Below, piece after piece: positions 37,001 to 49,395 of a stretch of 64,000 nt of DNA. Every line of letters starts with the position of its first letter. Position 1 is the stretch's first letter. Source of the DNA: Fasciolopsis buskii (taxonomy: Eukaryota; Platyhelminthes; Trematoda; Plagiorchiida; Fasciolidae); contig LUCM01010456.1 of assembly GCA_008360955.1 (NCBI GenBank), positions 135,816 to 199,815 on the forward strand, read 5' to 3'. A model generated the notes under the pieces. The model was given only the letters and a program-made list of their open reading frames with translations. It was not told the DNA's origin and made no database searches. Made by a program: the position numbers and the translations under genes.

Positions 37001-38864
37001 GGATTCTTTCGAATTGCAGAACCAAATGATCACTTTGCATTTGTGGGTATGTAAAGCTTGTATAAGTACAACAGATAGCAGATGAGTACTTCTCAGCAGG
37101 TACATAAATCGTCGACTACATTGTTTAATTTTGCAGGGAGACTATCCTTAGTAAACCACAACCGGATTTCCCGGTGACCATAACGAAACTCGAAGCACTG
37201 AACTCCGAATTTCAATACAAATTTTACGTCAATGATTAGCTGCCTACGATCTCAAATGTATTCTTTCTGGAAGACGCTTACATTACTCCACAACTATGAG
37301 TTTCACTAGAAAATAGGAAAACTGCCTTGGGAAAGAGAACCGAAGTCGTAGTATAAAAGCGACTAGTGATTTCAGATTTAACACTGATCGATTTCTCAAG
37401 AACTTTCTACGGGTTGTTTAACACGTGGAGACTAGACAGAAAGCCAGTACTACAAGGAAGCAACCGGCACAAAATCTCAGGAAAACTTTGCCAGTATGGA
37501 GCAAATCTCGCCAGACCGTATGCATCTGTCAAGCTCGAAGGTTACGCCCCAAGATGAAAGAAGAACTCCATCAGAGATTTTCATTACGCTATTGGTTTTT
37601 TCGTAGTTAAGAGACTCGTTGTGCAGAGATTTAAAACAGGAATGATTTATTAATTTCTGTCAGCTTTCCATGTTTCACTAATCGATCCAACCAATGAGTA
37701 TGCAAAACTGCCGATTGAATATTGACTAGCAGTCAGTGGTATTGCCAATGATGTACGTGCTGCTGTTTTGTCTTACGGAAAACATAAATAGTAATAACTA
37801 CTTTTAGAACAATTTGATTAGAACAGTGAACTTTAACGGCTGTCTCTATGGGAAAGCCCATGTGACACCTGGGTCCAAAGCAAATCGGTAAATCCCTAAC
37901 GCATGCAAACTTGTTGAAAAGAAAACATGGACCTCCGAGTCACAGGGAGTTGTTTGGAAACACCTATTCGACCTGTTTTAAAACCCGGCGTAGTTACTTG
38001 TTGTAGTGCCTGATGCAGTCACTTGTAACGCAGCTACTTCTCCAGCAGCTGGTTGTGTAATTACGTCGCCAATAACGCTATCATTTCGAAAAGCAGTAGG
38101 TTCTACCCAATGGTATTTGCAGTATTAACACTGGTAATAGCAGCGGTAACGCCTGACTACCATTATGAATCCCTTACAGTCCAAGGGTGGCGAAAGAGTA
38201 GGAAGTAACAAAGTTTTTTTGCAGTGAACTACTAAAAGATGGACTCGTGCTAGGAACGGAATATGACAAAATTCAGAACACGTCCTCAAAACATCAACTT
38301 GCTGAGGGAAAACGAGCGCAGTGCAGTCGGGTTACCAAAGATAAGACTTGAAAATATCATTATTCCGCAGAAATAGGTGTAAGTTATCCTGTGAATAACA
38401 GGAGAGTAAGTATATCCATGGTTAACCGTGAACAGACTAGCGTCAGGCAGAACAAGTAAGTCGCCAAGGACAGACAATGGCAGTGTTGAAGACCTGGCGA
38501 GCTTGCGATCGGAAAATTTTCCGCTATAAAAGTCCGTTAGTGGCTCAGTAACTTATCGTTATGCAAGGCCAAAGTGTGTTGTCTCGTAAGTGCACACTAT
38601 ATTCTGGTCAAGAGAGACAAATCGAGTTTCTCCGTCGCAGCCTTTGCTAGAAGTCCGGGGATTACTAGGCCCCTGGTCTGAAATGACTATAGGCGATGCG
38701 ACCCGGAACCTAGGCACAGATTTCCAAGGGATTCTAAACTGTCTTCCCCAGTTCAACTACTGATTGATTGCAGTCTGAATGGGCCTGACAAAGGTGTTAT
38801 TTCCGTTTTTCCTTTCTTCCAGTGCAATCCTCTTTCTACATCTTTTTCACTTATAATTAGCCAG
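34098..38864. other. Intron 1, unassigned
   Basis: Open stretches at 35014-35442 (plus) and 34429-34749 (minus) have no recognisable domain. Nothing else supported. Confidence 0.4.
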
Positions 38865-39055
38865 CAATCTCTTCTATGTTTTTATCTTTTGCTTCCTTTA
38901 TTAAGGAAATAACAATGTACATCAATTTTCAAGAAGAGGCCACGGCTACCAGAGGGCTGCCAAGTGGGGAAGTTGACCGGCGGTGGGAGGATTCGTACCA
39001 GCGATATTCACGCCCAAACGCCACGACCCCATGCGCTGGGCCACCGCAGACCACA
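38865..39055 (-). mobile_element. tRNA-headed SINE
   Basis: In reverse orientation: tail TTTATTAAGGAAATAACAAT, then GAGGGCTGCCAAGTGGGGAA, CCGGCGGTGGGAGGATTCGT, with a one-base-changed B box at 38989-38999, and a head ending GGGCCACCG near 39045. Same family as 44466-44625. Confidence 0.72.
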
Positions 39056-39874
39056 TTGTACAATATTAGTATCAGTGTTATTACTATTTTAATAGGCCTT
39101 TGGTATATCTGAGTGGCTTTTCAGGTTTCGAAGTGGCAGAGAGAAGGTCGATCACCAGACTAACAACTATTTATGGATAAAGTGGTCGCAGGCTCACTGG
39201 CTAAGCAACTTTCGAACTGCGGTGACATTGACAAATGAGTTGGCGGGTTTCATTTGGCAAATGCGATCCTTATAACATTCCATAATTATCCATAATTTTT
39301 AATTTAGCTACCATAATGAGGTACTAAAAATTGATTTTCAACTCCTTTTCTTGAGAGGCGTTGCATTCTAGCCAAGGCAAACGAAAAGAATTTGTAAGTA
39401 AAAAGCTTGACTGTAAGGGCTGAAAGTTTGTAATCTGCTATCCTAATTAATCAGAGGATCGTGGATTGGAAAACTGGTCACCAGTTCACAACACATTATG
39501 AGTATCCCGTGTCGCTCAACTGTCCTGACGATCAGGTCGTCCCAGTGAAAGCCCAAGGTAGGGCGACCTGCTTCGACCCTGAAAGCCAACGAGTACCGTG
39601 AGTGGCGGAGAAAGGTTGATGTCGTGATGAAGTTTGGAAAAGATGAATCATAATCGAATGAATTTGGTATTCTCTGCCGACCATAGCATTTCGCTGTGTT
39701 ACTTTGGCTCTTTTACTGTATGTTAGATGACAAATAAATTGTCATAACTGAAACTTTCCAAGGTTCCTCTTTATTTTCCCAGTGGCTATAAAATTTTGAC
39801 TGGTCAGAGTAAGTTACGGTCAGTTTTCTTCGTTTTGTCTTCTAAGACTGTTCTCGATCACTGGTGCTCTATTT
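39056..39874. other. Intron 1, unassigned
   Basis: Nothing recognisable. Confidence 0.4.
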
Positions 39875-39990
39875 TCTCTACCAATGAAATAACAATTTTC
39901 ACGAACGGGGTCGCTGGTTACGGAGCTGACCCATTGTTGGGATTCGGACCGACGAGTTTCCGGTCACGTTGACCGATTGACGAACCCCTG
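39875..39990 (-). mobile_element. Degraded SINE copy
   Basis: Tail-like CAATGAAATAACAATTTTCA, ACGAACGGGGTCGCTGGTTA, then TTGGGATTCGGACC (B-box remnant) at about 39936-39949. Order and spacing match the family; the GGCAGCCCTC body is changed. Confidence 0.5.
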
Positions 39991-40139
39991 TTATCTGCCC
40001 TGACTAGTTCATATGAAATACCATGATGATACACTCCTAGCATTCCTGTCCCAGGCTAACAGAATCCAGCCAGAACGAAGCGATCTCGTTTCTGCAAAAA
40101 ATCGCAAGAATCATGCGTACATGAACTCAACTACTAACG

Positions 40140-42000
40140 CCAATTGAATCATCACTATCATCAATCGGCATCAATAGACAGGGACGACGAGAACAACAAC
40201 ATCAGGAGCAACACCAGCAACCATGAGATATCAGTTCTGTCCAAAATAGTAGTCAGAATAGTCGTCAGAATCAGTAGCGGCAAAAATATTCTCATTCTGT
40301 CGTGGACTGGAACAGACCGGGCTATAGACGAGACAGCATGTCTGAATGTACGCATGGCCGTTGTATGTGTACTTGTTTGTATTTGAATGAACAAAAGAAT
40401 GACGAGCCCACCTGGGGTGTGAAACAAGTAGAGGGCAAAGCGAACGAAACGACCGGCAAACTGGCAAAATGGATAGTGGGACAAACTAAGCGGAAAGCAA
40501 ACACAAATCGATAATGAATTAAGTGGTTGAAAAATTATTTTACCATTAGAGCGCACGTTGTGATACGGTAGTAGCTTTGTTTTGTTTTTGTTGCTGTTGT
40601 TGTTGTTGTTGCTGCTGCTGCTGCCGTGGTGGTGGTCGTCGTCGTGGTGTACGTTGGTTTAATTATTAGTCTCATATTACACTCATTGATTTGTGGGTTG
40701 CTTTCTGTGTTGGTGGGCTGGCTGACTGGCTGGCTCGTTCAGTGAGCTGTTAAGCCATTCGTTTCCCTTCATTCCACGAGAAGTCGTTCATTTCATGCAT
40801 CCAGGCAGGCGAAACTCGTGGAACAAACTGTACAGAAGACTGAGTACGACGCGTGTGGAATGGGGGGGGGTGCGATAGGAGGAGTAAAATTGTATGAACG
40901 TGTGTTTTTAGTTGTTTTCAATGCTGCTATTTTCATCTGGTTGGGCTTCGTTATGTGGATGTCGTTAGGTTTTGTTTTAGTGAGGATACCTGTGCACGAT
41001 GATAACGATGTTGTTGATGATGATGATGATGATGATGATGATGACGATGATGGTGGTGTGGATTATGAGGAGGAGGAGGAGGAGGAGGAAGAATATGTGG
41101 AGTAAAGGTGGTAAGGAGGGAGGTGGACAAGAATAGAAGGACTTGAATGATCACAATAGTCGACCCACCCGGTGGTGATTGGCTGACCTAATTATCTGCA
41201 CGATAGCAGAAAAACACGAAACAATAAAGACAGCTTGTTTATTTTCCTGTGTGCATCAGAGATAGAGAGAGAGCCAGGACGTGCGAGCAAGCCAGATAAA
41301 GGGAGAGAGAGAGAGAGAGCATGTAATGTGAAAGGATGGGTGAATGAGTAATTAGTGACCGGGTGGTTTAGACATTCACTCGTCAATTTTTATTGGGATA
41401 CAATTAGACCAAGAGCGGTGGTGGTGGTCCTGGTCGTAATGGTGATGGTGTTGGTTGATTTGTCCTGCGTATTTGTGAGCGTGAACGGGACGGACAGAGG
41501 CGAGCAAACAAGCTATCGGGCAAACAAACAGGCAAGCATGCACCGAGTGATGGAGAACGTTGGGGAAAGATAGAAATGATGATGGTGATGATGATAGTTG
41601 GTTGAAGGTGATGACCTGAACAAAGATAACACACACACACATACACGCGTGCACGCACGCAAACGCACAATCGTTTGGGATGTTAGCTCGATTAAAGGAT
41701 GAGGCGAAGTTCATATTAATAGTTAAATAAACGAGACCAAAGAACGAATGAAAGGCAGGCGGGTGGGTGGGCAGGCTGGCTGGCAGGTAAAGCAGCGGCA
41801 GGTAACAGTCGATTAGATGAGAAACAATCAACCGAGCCGGAATGGAACAAATTAAGAGGATGAATAGCTGCCCGGACATTTCGTGTGATTAAACATGTGT
41901 AGGTTTGATTGAAATAAATTAATAATAGGATATTTAAAAACGATGCAAATTTCCATTCCAATTTAATTCACTCATCTCGACAGCAACATTCTTTCTGGTT
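40140..42000. other. Cryptically simple island in intron 1
   Basis: This 1.9-kb block differs from its surroundings. It is built from short motif families: CAA/CAG and GTT/GCT triplets at 40585-40625, CGTCGTCGTGG at about 40635, GAT repeats at 41010-41053, GAG repeats at 41068-41092, GA runs near 41262-41320, CA runs near 41627-41645, and GGCTGGCTGGC and GGGTGGGTGGG near 41761-41790. Because of triplet bias it is open in several frames on both strands (for example 40818-41105 plus and 41376-41879 minus), which argues against these being proteins. It may be a regulatory element of the homeobox gene; that is inference. Confidence 0.6.
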
Positions 42001-42674
42001 GTTATTGTTGTTATTGTTGTTCCTATACATGTTAGATGCTTTGGGACAACAATAGATGATGACGATAGCGAGGACAAGTACAGTTCCTAGACGTATTTTT
42101 CGTATATGGGACCAAGGAGTTGTGGAATGAAACAATCACGCACAGATACAAAAAAACAACAGAAGTTACAAGAACAGGTCAGTGAAGTTCGCGGCGTTTG
42201 TTTTTGCTCAGGCCAGCCGACAATTTTGAGCTCGGAATACATGTCATCTTCCCCCTAGCTTATTCTAGTCGATGAGCAGATGTGCTCATTTTCTCAGGCA
42301 CAAGCATACACCAACGAGAAAGCACAACCAAATAGTCACAAACACGGAAATACTCGTGAAGTAGTCCGCATTCGGACACAAAAGCGTGGGAATTAACAGA
42401 TTTTCAAACACCTGTCAGCTTACCGCGCATCAAAATATCCACAATCCGCTAATATAGCAATCTACGTGCAAACGAATGCCTGCTACAACTACTCTTTATC
42501 ACACACAAACACTGAAATTGGTCATGCGCTGCATATTTTTTCCGAATATTTGTGCTCATGTGTGCCTGTTGTATAATATAGATCTGATTTTTGTTTCGAC
42601 TGGGGTTTCGACTTCTGTTTTCATTTATATGTAAGAATATTCACTGTAAGTAGTATTTAGATGGGTTTACAAAA
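42001..42674. other. Intron 1, unassigned
   Basis: A short GTT/ATT-rich stretch lies at about 41998-42022. Nothing else recognised. Confidence 0.35.
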
Positions 42675-42735
42675 TTTCCCCAGAAGCACATGACCGGTTT
42701 CGCTCATCGTGTATGCTCTTCCCGGTGCTTTTGAG
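42675..42735 (-). ncRNA. Hammerhead-repeat relic, family 1
   Basis: On the minus strand GCGAAACCGGTCATGTGCTT is kept, but the CUGANGA half is replaced by GGGAAGAGCATACACG. No cleavage expected. Confidence 0.5.
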
Positions 42736-43014
42736 TCCGCACATACTTGTACATTTTGACACTCCGAATTATTAAGTTTTACCAGGATTCAATCTGTGGC
42801 GTTTTTACGAAAGGAGTACGAATGGATCCGATGTCCATTTTTGGAATCACGATTGTGATCGCTGATTGTCCTGTTTGGATTAGATACTGCCAGTCTGCAG
42901 AACAAAAACACTGGGAACTTAAGATGGTATATTTCTAGTCAGTGGTATTTGCATGAATAAACAGAGTCTCGGAACTACGCTTCTGGAATTCTGTTGATTC
43001 ATGCACGCAGCCGA

Positions 43015-43205
43015 CAATATATATATATATATATAGAGTTGAGAAGGCGTACACTGAGTTAATACGTTTATCCGAACGGAACTAGCGATCCCATTCAATC
43101 ACTCATTCACGTTTGACAACGAGTCCTAGTTTGGATCGAAACGTCACGATAAACGTATTAACTCAGTGTACGCCTTCTCAACTCTAAATATATATATATA
43201 TATAT
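43015..43205. repeat. TA-bounded perfect inverted repeat element
   Basis: Arms at 43034-43072 and 43148-43186 are exact reverse complements over 39 bases, enclosing a 75-base centre. TA runs lie directly outside both arms (43018-43034 and 43187-43204). The centre has ACGAGTCC and GATCGAAACGTC, resembling stem II and the GAAACGUC half of a hammerhead, but the CUGA half reads ACAA. A related copy in reverse, with one arm, is at 49985-50125. Confidence 0.8.
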
Positions 43206-44465
43206 CCAGTTCAAACCCACAAGTGAATACTGAACGGTAATATCCATCTTCAAGGAATTCAGATCTCAGTGCGATGACTACGGAGCTATGGATCTCACTG
43301 GTCCCAGAAGGCAGCCGTTGGCTATACTCACACCTCAATTGACTAGGGAATTTCGTTATACGGGACAGGATGAACAAACCTCTAAACACCATCGTTGGAA
43401 CGTATTAACAAGCCGATGTTCCGGTTTACCAGCGGCATCCTTTCTCAGAACAGTTTCTTATCAGACAACGGTAGGAGGTCATACACCATATTTTTATCCA
43501 CCTAGCGACATTAGCGCTAAAAACTGGATGCAATTCAGCGTATTTTTAGTGAGACTTGTCTTCACCGGTCACGCGGACCACCACTTCAGTTGCATGAATT
43601 TTTCTGCCACCATGGCTTCCCATATCCCCATATATTCAGTCATTCTCCCATTCTTTAGGCCCACCTTCATAGGATATCATCAATTACCTTCGAATAAAAA
43701 CTACCATTTTACTGAGCTCTTAATGAATAAATCAAATGACTTCAACTGAGTTGGTCATGCGATCAACATTTTGGAATTTTTTTATTTAAATGCCACGGGT
43801 TCGAATCTTATCCCTGTATCAATTCATTATTTGTACAGTTGGCTGCTATCCTTTGTCAAACGATTTTGCACTCATTCAATGATAGATAAAAGTGGAATAG
43901 AGACTGCACGGTTACTACTATTGTAACTATTACTATAGTTACATCCAAGTCCGTTAAATCGCGAACCTCAAATAAAGACTGATAAGTCCAGTTAGGGTGT
44001 CGAGTTCACGAGTTCCCACACAAGTAGTAAATTGACAGGGTAGATATGATTACACGAGGCAACTGGTGCCGTTCTTTGATTTCAAATCTTTTCTCTCCTA
44101 CAGATTTCTTTAATTTGATATCATGCAATGGATCTTTCCCTAGTTCTCTTTCGTTCTTCTCTTTCCCATCGACTGTGTTGTAAGGCAACGATCAAAACCG
44201 GAAGATGTCAGTCCACGTTTACCGATTGTGAAAAATGAACCGAACGACCCCCACTAATCCCCAACTACCGACGTGCGTGCACAATAAATGGAACATCTAT
44301 GCATTTCAGCCAATTATTTCTACTCACATCTGTTTTAATACCAATTTCCCATCGGATCGATGAAAGACATGGTGAATTTTTGGTTCTTTCAAATTATGAT
44401 GATGATAACTGCCGCACGGATGACGGCTCCCATGTCAATTAGGATCTTTCAGCTGATATTTCGTT
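43206..44465. other. Intron 1, unassigned, with a weak SINE trace
   Basis: An open stretch at 43288-43749 (plus, 153 codons) has no recognisable domain. A lone B-box-like CGGGTTCGAATC at about 43797-43808 with no matching head or tail suggests a further SINE relic around 43785-43900. Confidence 0.35.
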
Positions 44466-44625
44466 TTATCTTTTTACTTCCTTTATTAATGAGATAACAA
44501 TTTACATCATTTTCAGGAAGGGGCCGCGGTCAACAGAGGGCTGCCAAGTGGGGAAGTTGGCCGGCGGTGGGAGGATTCGAACCCGCGACTTTCATCTCCG
44601 CTTGGCCACCGCCGGTCAAAAGTGA
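44466..44625 (-). mobile_element. tRNA-headed SINE, best minus-strand copy
   Basis: In reverse orientation: tail TTCCTTTATTAATGAGATAA, AAGGGGCCGCGGTCAACAGA, GGGCTGCCAAGTGGGGAAGT, TGGCCGGCGGTGGGAGGATT, perfect B box at 44573-44583, and a head ending TTGGCCACCGCCGG. Read on its own strand it starts with a tRNA-like A-box region and ends in ATTAATAAAGGAAGTAAAAA. Confidence 0.8.
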
Positions 44626-46770
44626 TTAGGGCTAATGTTGGCGTTAATTATAGGATTAATCATCAAATTGGCGTGGCCATGTGCAAAGCAACGTAACCAT
44701 CCGTATATGATATGCATCAGTATTTCTGCTCTTCAGTGAGGCAGGGGAACAAATTTATTCACTACTATTCTGTACTCGGTTTCAGGCGAGCAGTCATTCA
44801 TCCAAAACCCGCTCACCGGCCTACCCGTACGGATGAAAAAGATCGATTCCTATTAGCTTATTGTTTGAAAACCGATAAATAAATTTACCTCTGTTTGGGT
44901 AATGATGGTAAAAAAAAAATGGTACCCCACTTTTTGTATTTGTCCTATTATCAGAACGAAATAATAGTAAGTCCCCGGAGAACTCTTTTGCTAAATGAGC
45001 CGCGGAGACCGTGGTGTCGACTATGTACAGACAACGAGATCAGTCAATCGATGAGTGGAGAAGAAAACACAAATTACGTTTAATGGGTTATTTACCCGTG
45101 CGCTAAGTACCGGGTAGTATAATTCTATTATACGACTGCCATTCATGTGTGAACAAAATAAACAGAACGACCACCCAAAGACAGGACGGAATGAGAAAAA
45201 AACGTGGACACTATTCGCGCATCGAGTACAGACCCGCCCAACACTGGGTGCATGCCCGTCCTAATTGCCTACCTCCTACTACAAGAGCATGTGACTAAGA
45301 TTCACAGTTGCAAAGTCGACCGAATATAGTTGACCTAATTAAAGTAATTATAGACATTCTTATCCATACATATTTGAGATGATCAAACCTGTTTGGTGTA
45401 TACATACCACTGGGAAGTCCCGGAAACTGGATGAAAAATGATATCTGGTTTTACAAGTCAGTTTTTTACCGTTCCGATAGAAAGGGGTGGCATAATATTG
45501 TTTAAAACCGAGCTTCGTCTTGATGCTTTCCTCATGTGAATAACAGTCATCAGTCCGGACAGGTCATTCATGTGTAATTTTGTTATATGTTAAGAATTTG
45601 GTCGATCGGTCAATAAGTATCACAGAACTAGAGTATATTATTCGAAGAATACATTTCGCGCCCATGAACGTTAAATATGAATCACCTATTCCTACTTCAT
45701 CCGCGATCAGGAAGTTCGATTGGCGGATTTGACAAATATATAATTGATCCAACTATGAAAAGTCTCCGGTCTCGGCAAGGTTCGTACGCGACAATGAAAG
45801 CAGCTTATACATTTGTCCAGGAAGTGCTCCGCCAGTTAGGCTACGAGGACAAGCAGAATAGCGTTCGGATAATTCAAGTAAAGGTCCTGCCAACTTCGAA
45901 GTTTAATCAGTTCCACCGTTATCAAATCTCCTAGCCAAACTTCCTAACCAATCATGCCACCGAGTTCTAATTAATGACTGCTGGTTAATTCATAAAAGGA
46001 AATCCTGCTCTGGCAGTCAAACTGTCAAAGGTTCACTGTGGTGAATGCCATGTGTCTGGGTGATTATGGCAGGTACCCACTGATCTTCAGGTGAATTGTG
46101 CGAACTCCATTTGGCATCGCCTTCTAGCTCACTCGGTCGTGCTCTCGGTATAAACATGCGCGAGTTGCGTCCATGCTTGGGTTAGAACTCTGCCAAAATC
46201 AAAGACTATTCACCGCTGGATATTCTGTGATTATTTGCCCCTTCCTTTGCTCATGTTCGGCAAGTCGACTGGACAGAACCACTAGATAACTATCCTACGG
46301 ATCAGGAAGTACAGGCGGAGTTAGAACAGTAAGAGGACAGTACGGACTATTCCCGGTACTACTGATCCTTATTGGCATACATAAATCAATTATATCATGG
46401 GTCCTTTAAAATTTTCTACGGCTTGCAACCAAACGAATCAAAATCTGTCAACATGTAGCAGCTGGCGACTTTAGAAATCGTGGTCGTGAGATTACTCAGG
46501 TCAGCCCCTTGGTAAAAGAGACCGTATGGTAATTTCGCTCGACAAAGTCCACGAATTGATGCAGATTTCTAAACAGGGCGTCACAGCCCCTAGTGAATAT
46601 GTGGTCAGAAACGACAAGTGCATGTCCACTCGTCTCAAATCCCCTTTACATCTGTCCCAAAATTACTTCTTATAAAATTTCGTCTTGCTTTGAAAGTTTC
46701 GCAAATATTCTTAAACTAACGGATAATTGTCCCTTTGTCAACTTTGCCCAGTTGGTTTGGGACATCTTCT
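44626..46770. other. Intron 1, unassigned
   Basis: Nothing recognisable. The stretch at 46060-46290 is somewhat GC-richer but shows no boundary or domain. Confidence 0.35.
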
Positions 46771-47057
46771 GTTTACTCAGCTTGATGCCAAACTCCAATT
46801 TTCCGTTGAAAATGGACCTCATTGTCATTGTAATTATTATCAATCAGAAGATTAGCATGCAACTTCCCGTTAGGAATCACTAGCAATACAGCCATATTTT
46901 CTCAATCCTAGGTGCTGCAGTGCACAAATTCCACGTCTTGGTCGTTAGAGGTACAATCTACCCCTTAACCTGTATGTTCCAGTTTGCAAACAAACGGTTC
47001 TGCGTGGTTTTTTGACCTGTTTTACTACTAAAGTTGATCAGCGATTTTGATCCTGTT

Positions 47058-47096
<39 letters not shown>

Positions 47097-47200
47097 AGCG
47101 TCCACCTTGGAAATTAGACCGCAATTCAGTGTTTGAAATACTACTACTACATGTTCAAAGTGAAGAACTTGTGGTGGTTGCGAAGCCCTAGAGCATAGAG

Positions 47201-47235
<35 letters not shown>

Positions 47236-47647
47236 NGTTTACTCAGCTTGATGCCAAACTCCAATTTTCCGTTGAAAATGGACCTCATTGTCATTGTAAT
47301 TATTATCAATCAGAAGATTAGCATGCAACTTCCCGTTAGGAATCACTAGCAATACAGCCATATTTTCTCAATCCTAGGTGCTGCAGTGCACAGATTCCAC
47401 GTCTTGGTCGTTAGAGGTACAATCTACCCCTGTATGTTCCAGTTTGCAAACAAACGGTTCTGTGTGGTTTTTGACCTGTTTTACTACTAAAGTTGATCAG
47501 CGATTTTGATCCTGTTCTCTCTCTCACACAAACACACATACACAGCGTCCACCTTGGAAATTAGACCGCAATTCAGTGTTTGAAATACTACTACTACATG
47601 TTCAAAGTGAAGAACTTGTGGTGGTTGCGAAGCCCTAGAGCATAGAG

Positions 47648-47690
<43 letters not shown>
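46771..47690. repeat. Tandem duplication of ~460 bases joined by an N
   Basis: Copy 1 (46771-47235) and copy 2 (47237-47690) start with GTTTACTCAGCTTGATGCC and end in long TA runs. They differ by a few substitutions, a missing CTTAAC-type segment, and CA-repeat length (a long CA run at 47061-47091 against a short CT/CA run in copy 2). The only ambiguous base in the window, N, is at 47236 exactly at the junction. Confidence 0.95.
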
Positions 47691-47692
<2 letters not shown>

Positions 47693-47794
47693 ACAGCATG
47701 CTTCCTCGTGAACTCATTTCACGCATACAAATATCATTCTCAATGCCAAAGCTGTCTAGAAGTTCGCGTCTAGGGTTCGCTTCCCAGTTCGGGT
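47691..47794. other. Spacer before the family 2 hammerhead
   Basis: CTCGTGAACTCATTTCACGC and the following bases probably belong to the same repeat as the hammerhead remnant, since the CCCAGTTCGGGTGCGATGG part resembles the flank of the copy at 7711-7770. Confidence 0.3.
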
Positions 47795-47855
47795 GCGATG
47801 GATGATGATGATGATTCCTAACAAGGACGAAACAGCTGTACAGTGCTTCCATGGT
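47795..47855 (+). ncRNA. Hammerhead ribozyme copy, family 2, C3 changed
   Basis: AUGAUGA (47808-47814; C3 changed to A), then UUCC with GGAC (47815-47818 with 47825-47828) around UAACAA. GAA is at 47829-47831. The palindrome ACAGCUGU at 47832-47839 serves as stem III, and A follows as H17. The first stem II pair is also lost. It resembles the core at 7711-7770. Loss of C3 predicts little or no cleavage. Confidence 0.5.
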
Positions 47856-49395
47856 TTCTTAATGGTCAGTTGGACGATGATATCACATAGTGAATTATTT
47901 CATGAAAACATTTTATCCCGTACCACCTAGAAGTGTCAACCAAGTGAATTATTGAAATTCTGTTCTCTAAGCAATACTCTCAATCCTTGGTTTATGGCAT
48001 ACTGAATATCTGTGCGCGACCCGTAATCTACTATCAAATTCACACTGACCGGATCTTGCCACGTTTTTTCGAATACACTGAAAAATGGAATGATAGGGAC
48101 ACTACCTTTTCCGAGTATGGAGCCAACACGAACGATCAATCTGCTATAGTACTGCGATTGCAGAATAGAATATGCTGTCGTCTGGCTCCTTACCACATCG
48201 GACGTAGTGAGGCCTGCTGTTTTTCTGTTAATAATTTTCACACTTACAACCACTGCCCCCACCCCCCGCTCCAGTCCAGTTGCTCCTAGGAATCTATGAG
48301 GCATAGCTACTCTATCATTTCACCGACGGCAGATGCGTGTCATAAAATTGGATGGCTAATAAATCACACCTTTTTGAGATCCATTAAGCCACATGCATAC
48401 GATATGAACCTTTTTGGTCACGAAACGAATGACTAGTTCCAATTATCAGATCCATTACTTAGGAATGCACTTGTTGTTGAATGAAAACTATTGTGTACGC
48501 ATTATCGTTATTATGAACTCATCAAGTCTGACGAACGAAGACAATCCAAAAGAGGATGTTTCGAATCTGAAAGCAGTCGAACTGGCAAATTCTCTGGCAT
48601 CGTTTACTGTTCAGTATCAACCTATACACATCCCCCCACGTTTTTTTGAAACTATGTGCCTCGCATTTGGATGGATGCAATTAGCCATAGACAAAGCATT
48701 CATATTTTGCTCGGCATTCCTCGAGTTCATCCTTTTGCTGGCCTAATTTCAGTGTACCGTGATTGTACCCATAAATTGACTGTCATTAGGGTAGTAATAA
48801 CTTGAATCGCTGAATAATTGACAAGGGTTGAAACCGGTACTCAATCCCACTTCGTTCAATAGCCCACCCACGTTGTTCACTTAAGCAATTATGAACAAAC
48901 GCTGTGCATGTGGACACAAGCATACACACAAACAATCACACCTTGATTTCGGTTATGACTCAGGGCACCTGGCTGGTTGAATAGGAAGGTTCTCTATTGA
49001 ATCATACATCCATTTTACCGAGATGCAGCTGATCGACCGACGGCAATCAAAATCGATTAAGTCAGCCATCTAAATACTTTTCGGTCTCGTTCTCATTCCC
49101 AACCCACCCTGAGACGAGCGATCTGTTGTGCTTAGTCTGGAATGATAGATAACCAGTGTGTTGGACAGCGACCTGGAGACTAGAACAATCAGAAGAACCT
49201 AACGTCTGTTCGCCTTTAATATCCTGTAAGAGGTGCCATTTTCATGTAGTTGTTCAAAAGGCCAGCAGTTGTCATATTCCTATATGTACACATAGGAAAG
49301 ACAAATAACCAAAAATAGTCATACGAATACACATAGAAAATGCATGCACATGCGCACATATATAAATATACATGCAGACATAGTGCAAGAATGCG
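47856..49395. other. Intron 1, unassigned
   Basis: Open stretches at 47936-48304 (minus) and 48414-48746 (plus) have no recognisable domain. Confidence 0.35.

Noticed and set aside
40144..41961. Several long open frames (for example 40161-40556 minus and 41376-41879 minus) as genes
   Set aside because: They overlap on both strands and their residues follow the triplet and dinucleotide repeats below; no domain or splice pattern.
43288..43749. 153-codon plus-strand frame as a gene
   Set aside because: No domain, no matching splice sites, and a single-exon gene inside the opposite-strand intron is not otherwise supported.
45500..45560. Hammerhead core at CTGATGACTG on the minus strand
   Set aside because: No GAAA follows at a workable distance with a G-C closing pair of stem II.
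47028..47852. Two near-identical frames with YIYIYI runs as a repeated protein
   Set aside because: They are the duplicated block read through its TA and CA microsatellites.
48800..48860. Hammerhead relic at GCTGAATAATTG..TTGAAACCGG
   Set aside because: G8 and A9 of the core are wrong and stem I does not pair; similarity to family 1 is limited to GAAACCGGT.
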